Shown here: positions 1 to 7,637 of the stretch, in pieces
Position numbering within the stretch: the stretch's first letter is position 1
Layout of the letters: each line of letters starts with the position of its first letter
DNA from: an uncultured Clostridia bacterium
Lineage (GTDB): Bacteria > Bacillota > Clostridia > Christensenellales > CAG-138
Direction: 5' to 3'
NCBI GenBank assembly: GCA_944336625.1
Contig: CALVLF010000132.1
Coordinates: forward strand, 1 to 60,522
Length of the DNA stretch: 60,522 bases
Notes under the pieces: generated by a model
The model's database searches: none
What the model was told of the DNA's origin: nothing
Seen by the model: the letters and a program-made list of their open reading frames with translations, nothing else
Translations under genes and position numbers: made by a program

Positions 1-63
1 GGGGTAGATGATATCCTGTGCATCTTTGCCGCGGTCAGCCTCCCACTCCGCCTTTTTCGCGTC
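1..63 (-). other. Coding-like tail after the pgi stop codon
   Basis: Read on the minus strand in the same frame as pgi, the 63 bases after the stop form 21 open codons beginning DAKKAEWEADRGKDAQ. Pgi proteins of Bacillota usually end with GKPG followed by Y or F and a short charged helix. Here GKPG is followed by TAA and then a charged, helix-like stretch. The simplest reading is that a Tyr codon became TAA, by mutation or sequencing error. The stretch runs off the window, so its true end is unknown. No start codon lies in it. Confidence 0.4.
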
Positions 64-1431
64 TTATCCCGGCTTGCCCAATATTCTATAGGTGTCGTTT
101 TTCCCCTCTTCCACGCCGGGCTGGTCGAAGGCGTTGATATGGAGCAGCTCCCCGGCAAAGGCGGTCTGCACCTCGAAAAGGTAGAGCAGCTGGCCGATGG
201 TGAAGGGGTTTACCTCGGGCAGGGTGATGGTCTTGTTCATATGGCCGCTCTTGGTTACGGCGTATTCCGTAGCCCGCTGCTCGCAACGGATGAGCTCGTT
301 GAAGGTATGGCCGCTGAGGAAGGCCACATCCGGCAGCCCATCAAAAGCATGGGGGATATCCACCCGGTTCCGGTATTCCTCTACTGCCAGGAAGGTAATC
401 ACCTTATCAAAGGGGCCTTCCGTATAAAGCTGCACCTGGGAATGCTGATCGGTAACCCCCAGGGCCTTAACGGGCGTCTGCCCCGTATGAACAGGATTCC
501 CATCCAGGTCTTTATTCTTGCCCAGGGACTCAGCCCAGAGCTGTGCATACCAATCCGCGATATACTTGAGGGAATCGGCATAGGGCATGAGCACGCCGAT
601 ATTGCAGCCCTTCTCCATGGCCAGCACCTCCAGGGCAGCCAGCATATAGGCAGGGTTCTTCCATATATCCGCCTCCCCGCACAGGCCGTCCATATAGGCG
701 GCGCCGGCCAGGAGCTCCTCTATATCGATGCCGCAGACAGCCGCCGCCAGCAGGCCCACAGGGCATAATTCGCTAAAGCGGCCACCTACCCCATCCGGCA
801 CGTAGAAAGTACGCAGGCCATGCTCTCGGGCGATCTTGATGAGGTTGCCCTTGTTTTCATCGGTAGTAGCGATAATATGGCGGGGCCACTTATCCCCTAC
901 GGCCCGGCGAAGGGCATCGGTGAAGAGCAGGAGCTGGGACATGGTCTCCGAAGTGCTGCCGGATTTTGTGATGACGTTAAAGCAGGTGTGTTCCAGGTCG
1001 ATCACCTCGAAAAGGGATGCCATCCGCTCCGGGTCCACATTATCCTCTACATAAAGTTTGGGCCCGCCCCGCTTGGCAGCAGGCAGGTCGTTATACCGGA
1101 GGTTTCGGAGAGCCTGATGGACGGCGATAGGCCCCAGGGCGCTGCCGCCAATGCCCAGCACCACAAAGGTTTCAAAGTTTTCCCGCACGTATTTGGCCGC
1201 TTCCAGCAGTTCTTTCACTACCCCATCCTGGTTATGGGGCAGGTTGCGCCACTTCATCCCCTCCGCCCGCTTGGCCTCCATGGCAGCGGCAGCGGCCTTA
1301 TATTGTTCCGCCCGGGCTTGGATCTGTGCCGGGTCGATCCCATGCTTTCCCACGTGGGTGCAGAGCATATTGTTGAAGTCTACTTTAATCCGCATGGAAG
1401 CCCGCCACGCCCTATCTTCATACCGCTTCAT
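64..1431 (-). CDS. pgi: Glucose-6-phosphate isomerase
   Basis: Interconverts glucose-6-phosphate and fructose-6-phosphate in cytosolic glycolysis and gluconeogenesis. The 455-residue product carries the sugar-isomerase phosphate-binding signature (VLGIGGSALGP near residues 92-102, VITKSGSTSET near 153-163), FYVPDGVGGRFSELCPVG, and the C-terminal region ending NDTYRILGKPG. Length is close to the roughly 450 residues of Bacillota Pgi. The start at 1431 has a GGGAGG about 12 bases upstream; Met13 (MRIKVDF) is an alternative because homologues begin near there. The C-terminus is odd: family members continue past GKPG with a Tyr or Phe and a charged helix, but here TAA follows and a plausible continuation lies beyond it. 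The gene is monocistronic as far as visible and has its own TRTG-type promoter. Confidence 0.96.
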   Translation of the reverse strand: MKRYEDRAWRASMRIKVDFNNMLCTHVGKHGIDPAQIQARAEQYKAAAAAMEAKRAEGMKWRNLPHNQDGVVKELLEAAKYVRENFETFVVLGIGGSALGPIAVHQALRNLRYNDLPAAKRGGPKLYVEDNVDPERMASLFEVIDLEHTCFNVITKSGSTSETMSQLLLFTDALRRAVGDKWPRHIIATTDENKGNLIKIAREHGLRTFYVPDGVGGRFSELCPVGLLAAAVCGIDIEELLAGAAYMDGLCGEADIWKNPAYMLAALEVLAMEKGCNIGVLMPYADSLKYIADWYAQLWAESLGKNKDLDGNPVHTGQTPVKALGVTDQHSQVQLYTEGPFDKVITFLAVEEYRNRVDIPHAFDGLPDVAFLSGHTFNELIRCEQRATEYAVTKSGHMNKTITLPEVNPFTIGQLLYLFEVQTAFAGELLHINAFDQPGVEEGKNDTYRILGKPG

Positions 1432-1474
1432 AACTGGGTTTACCTCCCTGGCAAATTTTTATCTTTTCGCTTTC

Positions 1475-1485
1475 AGTATACCACA
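1475..1485 (-). promoter_or_regulatory. Extended -10 promoter of pgi
   Basis: The minus strand reads TGTGG-TATACT, a TRTG extended -10 element with the hexamer at 1475-1480. The predicted start of transcription is near 1468, about 37 bases before the pgi start codon. No good -35 is visible, as is usual for extended -10 promoters. Confidence 0.55.
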
Positions 1486-1550
1486 TACTGCCGTTGGTTT
1501 CGCATATTTTTATTACAGATTCCTCTTACATTTTCTCTGCGAGGTGATCC

Positions 1551-2045
1551 ATGCATTTGCACTTTCGAAAGCGCTCCTTTCTACCTTTTCTTCTCTTGGG
1601 CGCCCTGGCCATCTGCTTAGGCTTGCTACTCTATTTCGCTCTTGCACGGCAGGAATATGGCCATCTGGACATCTCGGTGGTAGATGCCTATACCCTGGCG
1701 CCTTTGGAAGACGCACAGCTCGTATTCCCGGATTCAGGCCTACAGGCCGTTACCGATGAGGCGGGCCGGGCGCAGGTATTTGGCCTTCCTATTCGCCGCC
1801 ATCCCCAGCAGGACCGGCTCCTCCCGCAGGATTGGGGGGAATGTACCCTGCTTGTTTACCGGGAGGGATATATCCCCTATGCCCTTTTTTATCTGCAGGT
1901 TCCCGCTGGCCGGCTTCGAAGCGGTCCTACCATCTATCTCTTTCCCCAATATACAGGGGCGCCTGCTGTAATTACCGTGGTGGAATCCCCTGCCACGGCC
2001 TGGGCAGAGGAGTTGGCCGAAAAATACAAGCCTGCTTCTCCTTGA
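1551..2045 (+). CDS. Hypothetical membrane-anchored protein
   Basis: This 164-residue protein is not recognised. It has a basic N-terminus (MHLHFRKRS), one hydrophobic segment (about residues 10-32) that should act as a signal anchor, and a soluble part that resembles a carboxypeptidase-regulatory-like beta-sandwich (DISVVDAYTLAPLEDAQLVFPDSG, then a second strand region GPTIYLF). That fold usually occurs outside the membrane as a binding or structural module. It is divergent from pgi and convergent with the exonuclease gene. Initiation has only the weak GCGAGGTG upstream (1538-1545). The surface location is inferred from the topology. Confidence 0.6.
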   Translation: MHLHFRKRSFLPFLLLGALAICLGLLLYFALARQEYGHLDISVVDAYTLAPLEDAQLVFPDSGLQAVTDEAGRAQVFGLPIRRHPQQDRLLPQDWGECTLLVYREGYIPYALFYLQVPAGRLRSGPTIYLFPQYTGAPAVITVVESPATAWAEELAEKYKPASP

Positions 2046-2065
2046 AGCGCCTTTCCTAAAAATAA

Positions 2066-2102
2066 GCAGGGCGGGCATACATCTCCGGTATGCCCGCCCT
2101 GC
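2066..2102 (-). terminator. Rho-independent terminator of the exonuclease gene
   Basis: A perfect 15-bp inverted repeat (GCAGGGCGGGCATAC and its complement) with a 7-base loop. The minus strand continues with TTATTTTT, so it works best for the exonuclease gene, although it may also stop the convergent plus-strand transcript. Confidence 0.85.
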
Positions 2103-2135
2103 CATTGGCGGAAGATAAATTTTTGAGAGGGCCCT

Positions 2136-3107
2136 TTATTCCGCCGGGGCCGTTTCTTGTTTTTCAGCGCTCTGCACTGGGGTAGCATTCTGCCCCTTAC
2201 CCTTGCGTCTGCGTTTTTTCCTTCGCCGGGAAGCTGGCTTGCTCATTTGGGCCCGAGCTTCTGCATCCATGGTGCGCAGGGAGCGGGTCAGGATGTAATC
2301 CCCCTCCTCCCCCGCCTGAATGCGGAGCTTACGCAGGAAGTCTCCGTGTTCCGGGCAGGTAGCCACTGCCACAAACTTTCCTTCGCTCCGGGGAATCCAG
2401 TTCGTAGCCCACATGGCTTGCCCGCACAAAGGGCAGAAGGAAGGCTTTTCCTGGGTCTGTTCCAGGATTTCTCCCAGCACGGCCATGTCCATATTGCTGA
2501 TGCCTCGCCGGCTTCTCTTTTCATTCCGAGGGGACTCCGTATACTCCGCCAGGCCCCGGACCATATCCAGCCCGCCACAGATCTGCACCGTATTCAATGC
2601 ATCATTCAGGGCATCATGGGCCTGGCCGATGGGGGTGATCTCCAGCTTCTCCAGGGCGGTGGAAAGGGCCCACTGCCGGTTGCCATGGGCCACCTGCTGG
2701 TCGTAGATCCGCTGCAGGTCATAGCAGGGAGGCAGCCAGTCCAGTTCCTGCTCGTAAAGCTGCAGGTTTTCCCGGAGAATGGGCATATCGTCCGTACCCC
2801 AAGTAATGAAGTCGAAGGGGCCCTCCGCACCGCACCAGGCTCGGAATTGATCCAAGGCCTCCGGGAAGGAGAGCCCCTGCTTAAGCATCTGGTTGCTGAT
2901 GCCTGTAAGCCGCCGGACCCGGCTGTTCATGCGGGTATAATAGGCGGGGCGCACATCCAGCTTGAGCTGGTCTATCACCTGAAATGCATCATTCAGCTTA
3001 ACAGCGCCGATCTGCACAATTTCTCCATGCAAAAACACGGGAGACTGGATAATCTTCTCCCGGACAACGGCCTGATTCCATTCCAAATCAAAAACAATAT
3101 GCTGCAT
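2136..3107 (-). CDS. DEDD-family 3'-5' exonuclease with zinc-finger tail
   Basis: Predicted 3'-5' exonuclease of the DnaQ/KapD type. The N-terminal domain (about residues 1-190) has the DEDD motifs: Exo I FDLEWNQ (Asp7, Glu9), Exo II around TWGTDDMPIL, and Exo III DAHDALNDALNT-like (AHDALNDA). The C-terminal part (about 215-275) has a CPLCG...CPEHG cysteine/histidine arrangement likely to bind zinc, then a very basic tail (RRRKKRRRKGKG) suited to nucleic-acid binding. Substrate, RNA or DNA, is not determined. The start has no Shine-Dalgarno sequence, yet a TGTGG-TAAACT promoter element is placed so that transcription would begin at the ATG itself, which suggests a leaderless mRNA. Confidence 0.85.
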   Translation of the reverse strand: MQHIVFDLEWNQAVVREKIIQSPVFLHGEIVQIGAVKLNDAFQVIDQLKLDVRPAYYTRMNSRVRRLTGISNQMLKQGLSFPEALDQFRAWCGAEGPFDFITWGTDDMPILRENLQLYEQELDWLPPCYDLQRIYDQQVAHGNRQWALSTALEKLEITPIGQAHDALNDALNTVQICGGLDMVRGLAEYTESPRNEKRSRRGISNMDMAVLGEILEQTQEKPSFCPLCGQAMWATNWIPRSEGKFVAVATCPEHGDFLRKLRIQAGEEGDYILTRSLRTMDAEARAQMSKPASRRRKKRRRKGKGQNATPVQSAEKQETAPAE

Positions 3108-3113
3108 GTATAT

Positions 3114-3124
3114 AGTTTACCACA
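3114..3124 (-). promoter_or_regulatory. Extended -10 promoter overlapping the exonuclease start
   Basis: The minus strand reads TGTGG-TAAACT with the hexamer at 3114-3119. Counting 7 bases to +1 gives position 3107, which is the A of the ATG. There is no purine-rich ribosome site between promoter and start. Confidence 0.5.
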
Positions 3125-3191
3125 TTCCCGACAAATATCCAGCCCTCATCTTCTTGGGATGCAAACTTTTTCCGAAACACAGGCAAGGCCT

Positions 3192-3713
3192 TCATGAAAA
3201 TTCCTTCCTATAGCGCAGATCTACCAAAGGCTGCTCCCCAGCTCTGCAGCTTAGCGCATATCCATCCCAGGCATAGCCCTGCTTTTCATAAAAGCGCCGG
3301 GCAGCGGCATTGGTATCCAACACATAGAGGAAACAGCAGCCATAACCCTGGGCCTTCAGAGCCGCTTCGCCCGCCTGCAGGAGAGCCGTACCACAACCCC
3401 TGCCCATATAATCCGGATGGACATACAGGGCCTGGATATAGCCGCCGCCCGGGATACCGCCCCCCTGGGAGCCGGTGGGCGGCCGGTATGCCCCATAGGC
3501 CAGGGCGCCGGCCGGCTTTTCCCCCTCCAGGGCCAGCAGAGCCCAGAGCTTCCCGCTTTCCAGGGCTTCTTCCAGAAAAGCCGTCCAATGATCCGGGCGC
3601 AGCCCGTCCAGATAATCCTGCGCAACCAGGCCTTTATATCCTTTCTTCCAACTGGCGGCAAAGATCCGGCTGATTTTGGCCCCATCCTGGGATGTGGCTT
3701 GTACAATCTCCAT
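3192..3713 (-). CDS. GNAT family N-acetyltransferase
   Basis: A 173-residue acetyl-CoA-dependent N-acetyltransferase of unknown acceptor. The acetyl-CoA pyrophosphate-binding loop is visible as YMGRGCGTALL after the beta4 strand IQALYVHPDY, and the late strand FLYVLDTNAAARRFYEKQGY is the typical motif B region. AGGAGG lies 6-7 bases before the ATG. It is a single gene with a 138-base gap to its upstream neighbour, and it ends 84 bases before the exonuclease start on the same strand. Similarity between this and the second GNAT gene nearby is only at family level. Confidence 0.9.
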   Translation of the reverse strand: MEIVQATSQDGAKISRIFAASWKKGYKGLVAQDYLDGLRPDHWTAFLEEALESGKLWALLALEGEKPAGALAYGAYRPPTGSQGGGIPGGGYIQALYVHPDYMGRGCGTALLQAGEAALKAQGYGCCFLYVLDTNAAARRFYEKQGYAWDGYALSCRAGEQPLVDLRYRKEFS

Positions 3714-3853
3714 TTTTTATCCTCCTTCACAAAATGGGCGGCGAAACCATGCTTGCGCTTTCCGGGCAGATTCCAGCCATCCATAATAAAAAGTTAGAAT
3801 AGTAGCGCCCCGCTTACTGCATCGCCAGGCCGCTGCTTTGTGAAAAGGCCGAA

Positions 3854-4150
3854 TCAGTCTTTCCCGTGTTCCTCCCCCACATAGACCGAAAAGCGGCTGC
3901 AAAGGCCCATCAGGGTTAGCCGGTTGGCCAGGTTCTGTTTATACGTGACTGTTTTGGTTTTTCCCTGGGCCTTCAGCGTCTCCAGCTCCCGTTGGAGGGA
4001 GGCCAGCTCCTTTAGCAGGGCTTCGTGCATATCCTCATACTGGCCTAGCCTTCTAAGGGCCGCCTCCGGGCAAACGCCTGGCCCCAGGCAATAGTCCCCT
4101 TCCTGCTTTTCCGTCAGGCGGCGCAGGGCCGCGTCTTCCTTTTCTTTCAT
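3854..4150 (-). CDS. Small coiled-coil hypothetical protein
   Basis: A 98-residue, highly charged protein with no family I recognise. Residues about 40-65 (LLKELASLQRELETLKAQGK) have heptad-like leucines and should form a short coiled coil; two cysteines (GPGVCPE) and a later one (LMGLCSRF) are present. It starts 4 bases after the stop of the acetyltransferase at 4155-4601, so the two are probably co-transcribed and translationally coupled, because no clear ribosome site is seen. A structural or adaptor role is possible but unsupported. Confidence 0.6.
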   Translation of the reverse strand: MKEKEDAALRRLTEKQEGDYCLGPGVCPEAALRRLGQYEDMHEALLKELASLQRELETLKAQGKTKTVTYKQNLANRLTLMGLCSRFSVYVGEEHGKD

Positions 4151-4154
4151 TGTT

Positions 4155-4601
4155 TTACAGCTGGATGCGCATTTCCCGCTCTACCATGGAGAAGCCCAGG
4201 CGGGTATAGAGAGGCACCGCCTTGCGCTGGGCGCTCAGGTATACCTCGCCGGCGCCTGCAGCTTTGGCCTCCTCCAAAAGTTTTTCCATAAGGCGGGCGC
4301 CCAGGCCCCGGTCCCGGTATTCCGGCCGGGTATACAGGCCGAATACGTAGCCAATGCGGCCGCTAGGATTATGCCGCTTGGGCAAAACCTGGTAAAGGCA
4401 CAGGGTAGCCTTGGCGATAAGCCGGTCTTCTTCCACGGCGAGATAGGTGATGGTGCTTTCATCCTCCAGGTGTTCCGCCAAATAGACGGCCATCTTCCCG
4501 GCCAGCAGGTCTCCCTCCTGCTCTCCTACCTCTTCCAAAAAGTCCAGATGGCAATTCATTACCGCCGGTATATCCCCGGCCCGCATCCGCCTGATCTCCA
4601 T
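4155..4601 (-). CDS. GNAT family N-acetyltransferase
   Basis: A 148-residue acetyltransferase. The sequence shows the N-terminal IRRMRAGDIPAVMNCHLDF typical of the fold, strand VFGLYTRPEYRDRGLGARLMEKLL containing the R/Q-x-x-G-x-G acetyl-CoA loop, and a C-terminal LYTRLGF motif. The acceptor is unknown. AGGAGG precedes the ATG, and a TGTGG-TATGAT promoter lies about 58 bases upstream. It heads a two-gene unit with the small coiled-coil protein. Confidence 0.9.
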   Translation of the reverse strand: MEIRRMRAGDIPAVMNCHLDFLEEVGEQEGDLLAGKMAVYLAEHLEDESTITYLAVEEDRLIAKATLCLYQVLPKRHNPSGRIGYVFGLYTRPEYRDRGLGARLMEKLLEEAKAAGAGEVYLSAQRKAVPLYTRLGFSMVEREMRIQL

Positions 4602-4658
4602 GGTGTTTCCTCCTTTTTCTTCCAGCGTCTGCCGCCTTTTTCAGGCGCGTTTAAATGC

Positions 4659-4669
4659 ATCATACCACA
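4659..4669 (-). promoter_or_regulatory. Extended -10 promoter of the GNAT gene
   Basis: The minus strand reads TGTGG-TATGAT, with the hexamer at 4659-4664. Predicted transcription start is near 4652, about 50 bases before the ATG at 4601. Confidence 0.5.
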
Positions 4670-5132
4670 GTTCCGCCCGCTGCGCCAGAGCTTGCCTTAG
4701 AGAGCAGGCCTGGCCATTTCCTCTGAAATGGGATATACTTATAACAATGCTTTTACTGCCCTTAGCGAGCAGGGGTATTTTAAAGGAGATCCGCACCAAA
4801 TTTCCAGGAGCCGGCCATGCAAGCCTAGCTGGTTTTATGCTGTTATTCGTTTTGCTTATAGATATCTGCAACGGTCCGGCGCAGGGGGGCAATTTCCCTT
4901 GTACATCAGCTGCCGCTGCATTCGCCTGGGTGGCAGCTTCCCTGGGGACAAATACGCCAGCATTTACATCAAAAGGCATGCGATGAACCAAGCGCTTCGC
5001 AGGGCAGAAAAGGCGGCCCATTGCGGCGCCCAGAAGGATGGCCGCCCCATGCTTTCCCCAGCAGGGCGGCCAAATGAAAGCTGAATTTTCCCCTTTCTAC
5101 CCATTCTCATATTATCTCCCCGGAGGTCAACC
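4670..5132 (+). other. 463-base intergenic region before the Crp/Fnr gene
   Basis: I see no convincing gene here; open frames on both strands have no family signature. On the plus strand TATACT at 4734-4739 could be a -10 element, giving a leader of nearly 400 bases. Near the 3' end GGCCGCCC and GGGCGGCC can pair around 5040-5072, and GGAGG at 5122-5126 is the ribosome site of the regulator gene. A decayed gene on the minus strand cannot be excluded. Confidence 0.35.
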
Positions 5133-5813
5133 ATGCTGGATTCTCCCAATCTTGCCCTATTGCAGGCTTATTTTTCCCCTTGGCCCCATCTGTCGCAGGC
5201 GCAGCAGGCGCTCCTGGCAGAAAATGCTGCCCAGGTCCGCTACCGCAAGGGTACAAACCTGCATAGCCGGGATTCGGAATGCCTGGGGCTGATCCTCCTG
5301 AAAAGCGGCGCCCTGCGCACCTATCTTCTTTCCGAGGATGGGCGGGAGATTACCCTTTACCGCATGGGACCCGGAGAGGCCTGCGTCCTTTCCGCCTCCT
5401 GCGTTATTTCCGCCATCACCTTTGATGTGCATATTGACGCAGAGGAGGATACGGAGATCTTCCTGGTAAGCGCTTCGGTTTTCGCGAGCCTGGCCAAGGA
5501 AAATATCCATGTGGAATGCTGGAGCTACCGAACGGCCACAGAGCGCTTTTCCGATGTAATCTGGGCCATGCAGCAGATGCTCTTCCGGCGCATGGACCAG
5601 CGCCTGGCCGTATTTCTGCTGGATGAGCGGGCCCGTACCGGCCAGGATCAGCTCCGCATCACCCACGAGCAGGCGGCCCGATATATCGGCAGCGCCCGGG
5701 AGGTAGTCACCCGGATGCTCCGATATTTTTCCGAGGAAGGGATCGTAGCCCTTTCCCGGGGGGGCATCCGCATCCTGGACCGGGAGCGGCTGCGGGCCAT
5801 TGCCGGCGAATAA
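5133..5813 (+). CDS. Crp/Fnr-family transcription regulator
   Basis: A 226-residue regulator with an N-terminal cyclic-nucleotide-binding-like beta-barrel (about residues 20-130), a dimer helix (about 130-155) and a C-terminal winged helix-turn-helix. The recognition helix reads SAREVVTRML; Arg189, Glu190 and Arg194 occupy the positions by which Crp reads GTGA half-sites. The barrel lacks an obvious cAMP-phosphate loop and there is no N-terminal Fe-S cysteine cluster, so the ligand is unknown. It is convergent with trxA-ccdA-tlpA, whose promoter carries a GTGAC...GTCAC palindrome, making that operon a likely target. GGAGG lies 6 bases before the ATG. Confidence 0.9.
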   Translation: MLDSPNLALLQAYFSPWPHLSQAQQALLAENAAQVRYRKGTNLHSRDSECLGLILLKSGALRTYLLSEDGREITLYRMGPGEACVLSASCVISAITFDVHIDAEEDTEIFLVSASVFASLAKENIHVECWSYRTATERFSDVIWAMQQMLFRRMDQRLAVFLLDERARTGQDQLRITHEQAARYIGSAREVVTRMLRYFSEEGIVALSRGGIRILDRERLRAIAGE

Positions 5814-5816
5814 AGC

Positions 5817-5857
5817 AAGGAAGGGATGGCAAGCTGCGCCATCCCTTCCTTTTTTAT
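5817..5857. terminator. Bidirectional terminator between crp-like gene and tlpA
   Basis: AAGGAAGGGATGGC pairs with GCCATCCCTTCCTT around a 7-base loop, and T-runs follow on the plus strand. It lies between two convergent genes. Confidence 0.85.
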
Positions 5858-5866
5858 GGATGTTAT

Positions 5867-6523
5867 CTATTCCGCCGGCAGCAGCATCCCAATGCCCCGG
5901 GCCAGCGTTTCCGCATCCAGCGCTCCCTGGCCATAGGCTACCATATACCCCTGGGCATCGATGAAGAAAGTAGTGGGAATCGACATGACGCCATAGGCAT
6001 TGGCGGCCTCGCTCTGGGTATCGAAATAAACGGGGAAGGTAAAGCCCTGCTCCTGTATATAGGCCTTGGCCGTATCCACCGTTTCCCGGCTGCCATCCGT
6101 CAGGTTTACCATCATGAAGGCTACCTGGCCTTCATATTCCGTTGCTGCCGCCTGGAAATCCGGCATTTCGCTCTTGCAGGGCGGGCACCAGCTGGCCCAG
6201 AAATTCAGCACCACCGGCGTCCCTCGCAGGTCCGAAAGCATTACTGCCTCGCCCTGATCGTTCTGCACCGTGAAATCCGGCGCCAGTATTGGCTCCTCCC
6301 CTTCCGCATCCGCCTGCCCATCCTGCGGATCTTCCGTACGCTGGGGTTCCGCCTCTTCCTCTGCCGGGGCAGCGGCGCTATCTTCCAGGGTGCCGGCCTG
6401 CTCCGTTACCACGATGGAGCTGTTGGGCAGGTTTGCACGCAGCTTGTTATACAGCACATAGGCCCCTACCAATATCAGTACCAGGGCCAGGGCAAGAAGC
6501 AGGGTTTTCAGCAGCTTATTCAT
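5867..6523 (-). CDS. TlpA/ResA-like membrane-anchored thiol-disulfide oxidoreductase
   Basis: A 218-residue extracytoplasmic thioredoxin-like protein. It has an N-terminal membrane anchor (about residues 4-24), an acidic, Ala/Glu-rich linker (about 40-75) and an AhpC/TSA-type domain with WASWCPPCKSEM, the CxxC active site, and the cis-Pro loop SIPTTFF. It probably reduces disulfides outside the membrane with electrons supplied by CcdA, the next gene upstream, which in turn draws on thioredoxin. The start at 6523 is chosen because AGGAGG lies 5 bases upstream; the frame is open further but overlaps ccdA. Confidence 0.93.
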   Translation of the reverse strand: MNKLLKTLLLALALVLILVGAYVLYNKLRANLPNSSIVVTEQAGTLEDSAAAPAEEEAEPQRTEDPQDGQADAEGEEPILAPDFTVQNDQGEAVMLSDLRGTPVVLNFWASWCPPCKSEMPDFQAAATEYEGQVAFMMVNLTDGSRETVDTAKAYIQEQGFTFPVYFDTQSEAANAYGVMSIPTTFFIDAQGYMVAYGQGALDAETLARGIGMLLPAE

Positions 6524-6531
6524 AGAACCTC

Positions 6532-7194
6532 CTAGCTCAATACCGTCAGCAGCCGGCCCAGGGTACCCGTTGCCATGAGAATGCCTACCAGGATCAGAAA
6601 GGCGCCGCAAATGATATTGATTACCTTATAGTTGCGTTTTATAAAATCAAATGTACCCTTGAGCCGGTCCACCAGGATGGCGCTGAGGATGAAGGGCACC
6701 CCCAGGCCCAGGGAATAACACAGGAGCATCAGCACGCCGGCTAGCACGTGCCCCTGCTGGGAAGCCAGCATCAGGGCCGAGCCTAAAAATGCCCCCACGC
6801 AGGGAGTCCAGCCCAAGGAAAATACCACGCCGAACAGGGCCGCGGAAAAGAAGCCCAGATTGCTCACGTCCACCGCCCGCTGGCTGCCTCGGAAGAGATT
6901 GATTTTGATAACCCCCAGGAAATACAGGCCAAAGAATATGACAACCAGGCCGGAAACCAGGTTTACCGCCTGCTGATGGGCCCTGAGAAAGCTGCCCAGG
7001 GTGCCTGCCAGCGCGCCCATGGCTGTAAAAACGACGGTAAAGCCCAGGACGAAGCCCAAAGCTGTTACCAGGGTCTTTTTAGAGTTTCTCTGCCCGCCCC
7101 CTGCAAAATAGGAAACATAAATGGGAATCATGGGCAGCAAGCAGGGGGAGATGAAGGTGATCATCCCCTCCAGGAAGGAAATGAAATATTCCAT
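6532..7194 (-). CDS. ccdA: CcdA-type thiol electron transporter
   Basis: A 220-residue polytopic membrane protein of the CcdA/DsbD-beta family that moves reducing equivalents from cytosolic thioredoxin across the membrane. It shows about six transmembrane segments, the N-terminal ISPCLLPMIPIYVSYFAG motif and the second FSLGWTPCVGAFLGSAL motif, giving the two essential cysteines. It sits between trxA (upstream) and the TlpA-like gene (8 bases downstream), so the operon holds donor, membrane conduit and acceptor. Confidence 0.95.
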   Translation of the reverse strand: MEYFISFLEGMITFISPCLLPMIPIYVSYFAGGGQRNSKKTLVTALGFVLGFTVVFTAMGALAGTLGSFLRAHQQAVNLVSGLVVIFFGLYFLGVIKINLFRGSQRAVDVSNLGFFSAALFGVVFSLGWTPCVGAFLGSALMLASQQGHVLAGVLMLLCYSLGLGVPFILSAILVDRLKGTFDFIKRNYKVINIICGAFLILVGILMATGTLGRLLTVLS

Positions 7195-7293
7195 GGATCG
7201 GTTTCCTTTCTTTCCTGCCGCCCCTTCTCCGGCAGCAGGCCATTATCTTTCTCCTGGGGGGAAGGCTGGAAAGCCAGCCCTTCCCCCGGCTAA

Positions 7294-7605
7294 TTAGGCC
7301 TCCAGCATGGCCAGGATGTCCCTCTTAGGCATGACGCCTACTCTTCGATCGGCCACCTTTCCTGCCTTCATTACCACTAAGGTAGGGATGCTCATAACCC
7401 GGAAGGCCTTGGCCAGGGCCGGCTGCTCATCCACATTGATCTTGCCCACCTTCGCGTGGGTTACTTCGCCAGCGATCTCATCTACCATAGGGGAAACGAC
7501 CTGGCAGGGGCCGCACCAGGGAGCCCAGAAATCCAGCAGAACGGGTACATCTGACTGGAGCACTTCTTTTTCATAGTTTTCTACCGTAATGTTTAACGCA
7601 GACAT
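7294..7605 (-). CDS. trxA: Thioredoxin
   Basis: A 103-residue thioredoxin with the active site FWAPWCGPCQV (WCGPC) and the cis-Pro motif SIPTLVVMKAG. It reduces cytosolic disulfides and here probably feeds CcdA. It is the first gene of the trxA-ccdA-tlpA operon. Between its stop and ccdA lies an imperfect GC-rich hairpin (about 7255-7287) without a T-run, which may protect the trxA end of the mRNA and raise thioredoxin over the membrane parts. AAAGGAGAAAGGC precedes the ATG. Confidence 0.97.
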   Translation of the reverse strand: MSALNITVENYEKEVLQSDVPVLLDFWAPWCGPCQVVSPMVDEIAGEVTHAKVGKINVDEQPALAKAFRVMSIPTLVVMKAGKVADRRVGVMPKRDILAMLEA

Positions 7606-7637
7606 TGCCTTTCTCCTTTACCTTGATCGTTGGCCTT

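Noticed and set aside
4641..5021. 126-codon minus-strand frame in the 4.6-5.1 kb gap
   Set aside because: No recognisable motif and no ribosome site; left as intergenic.
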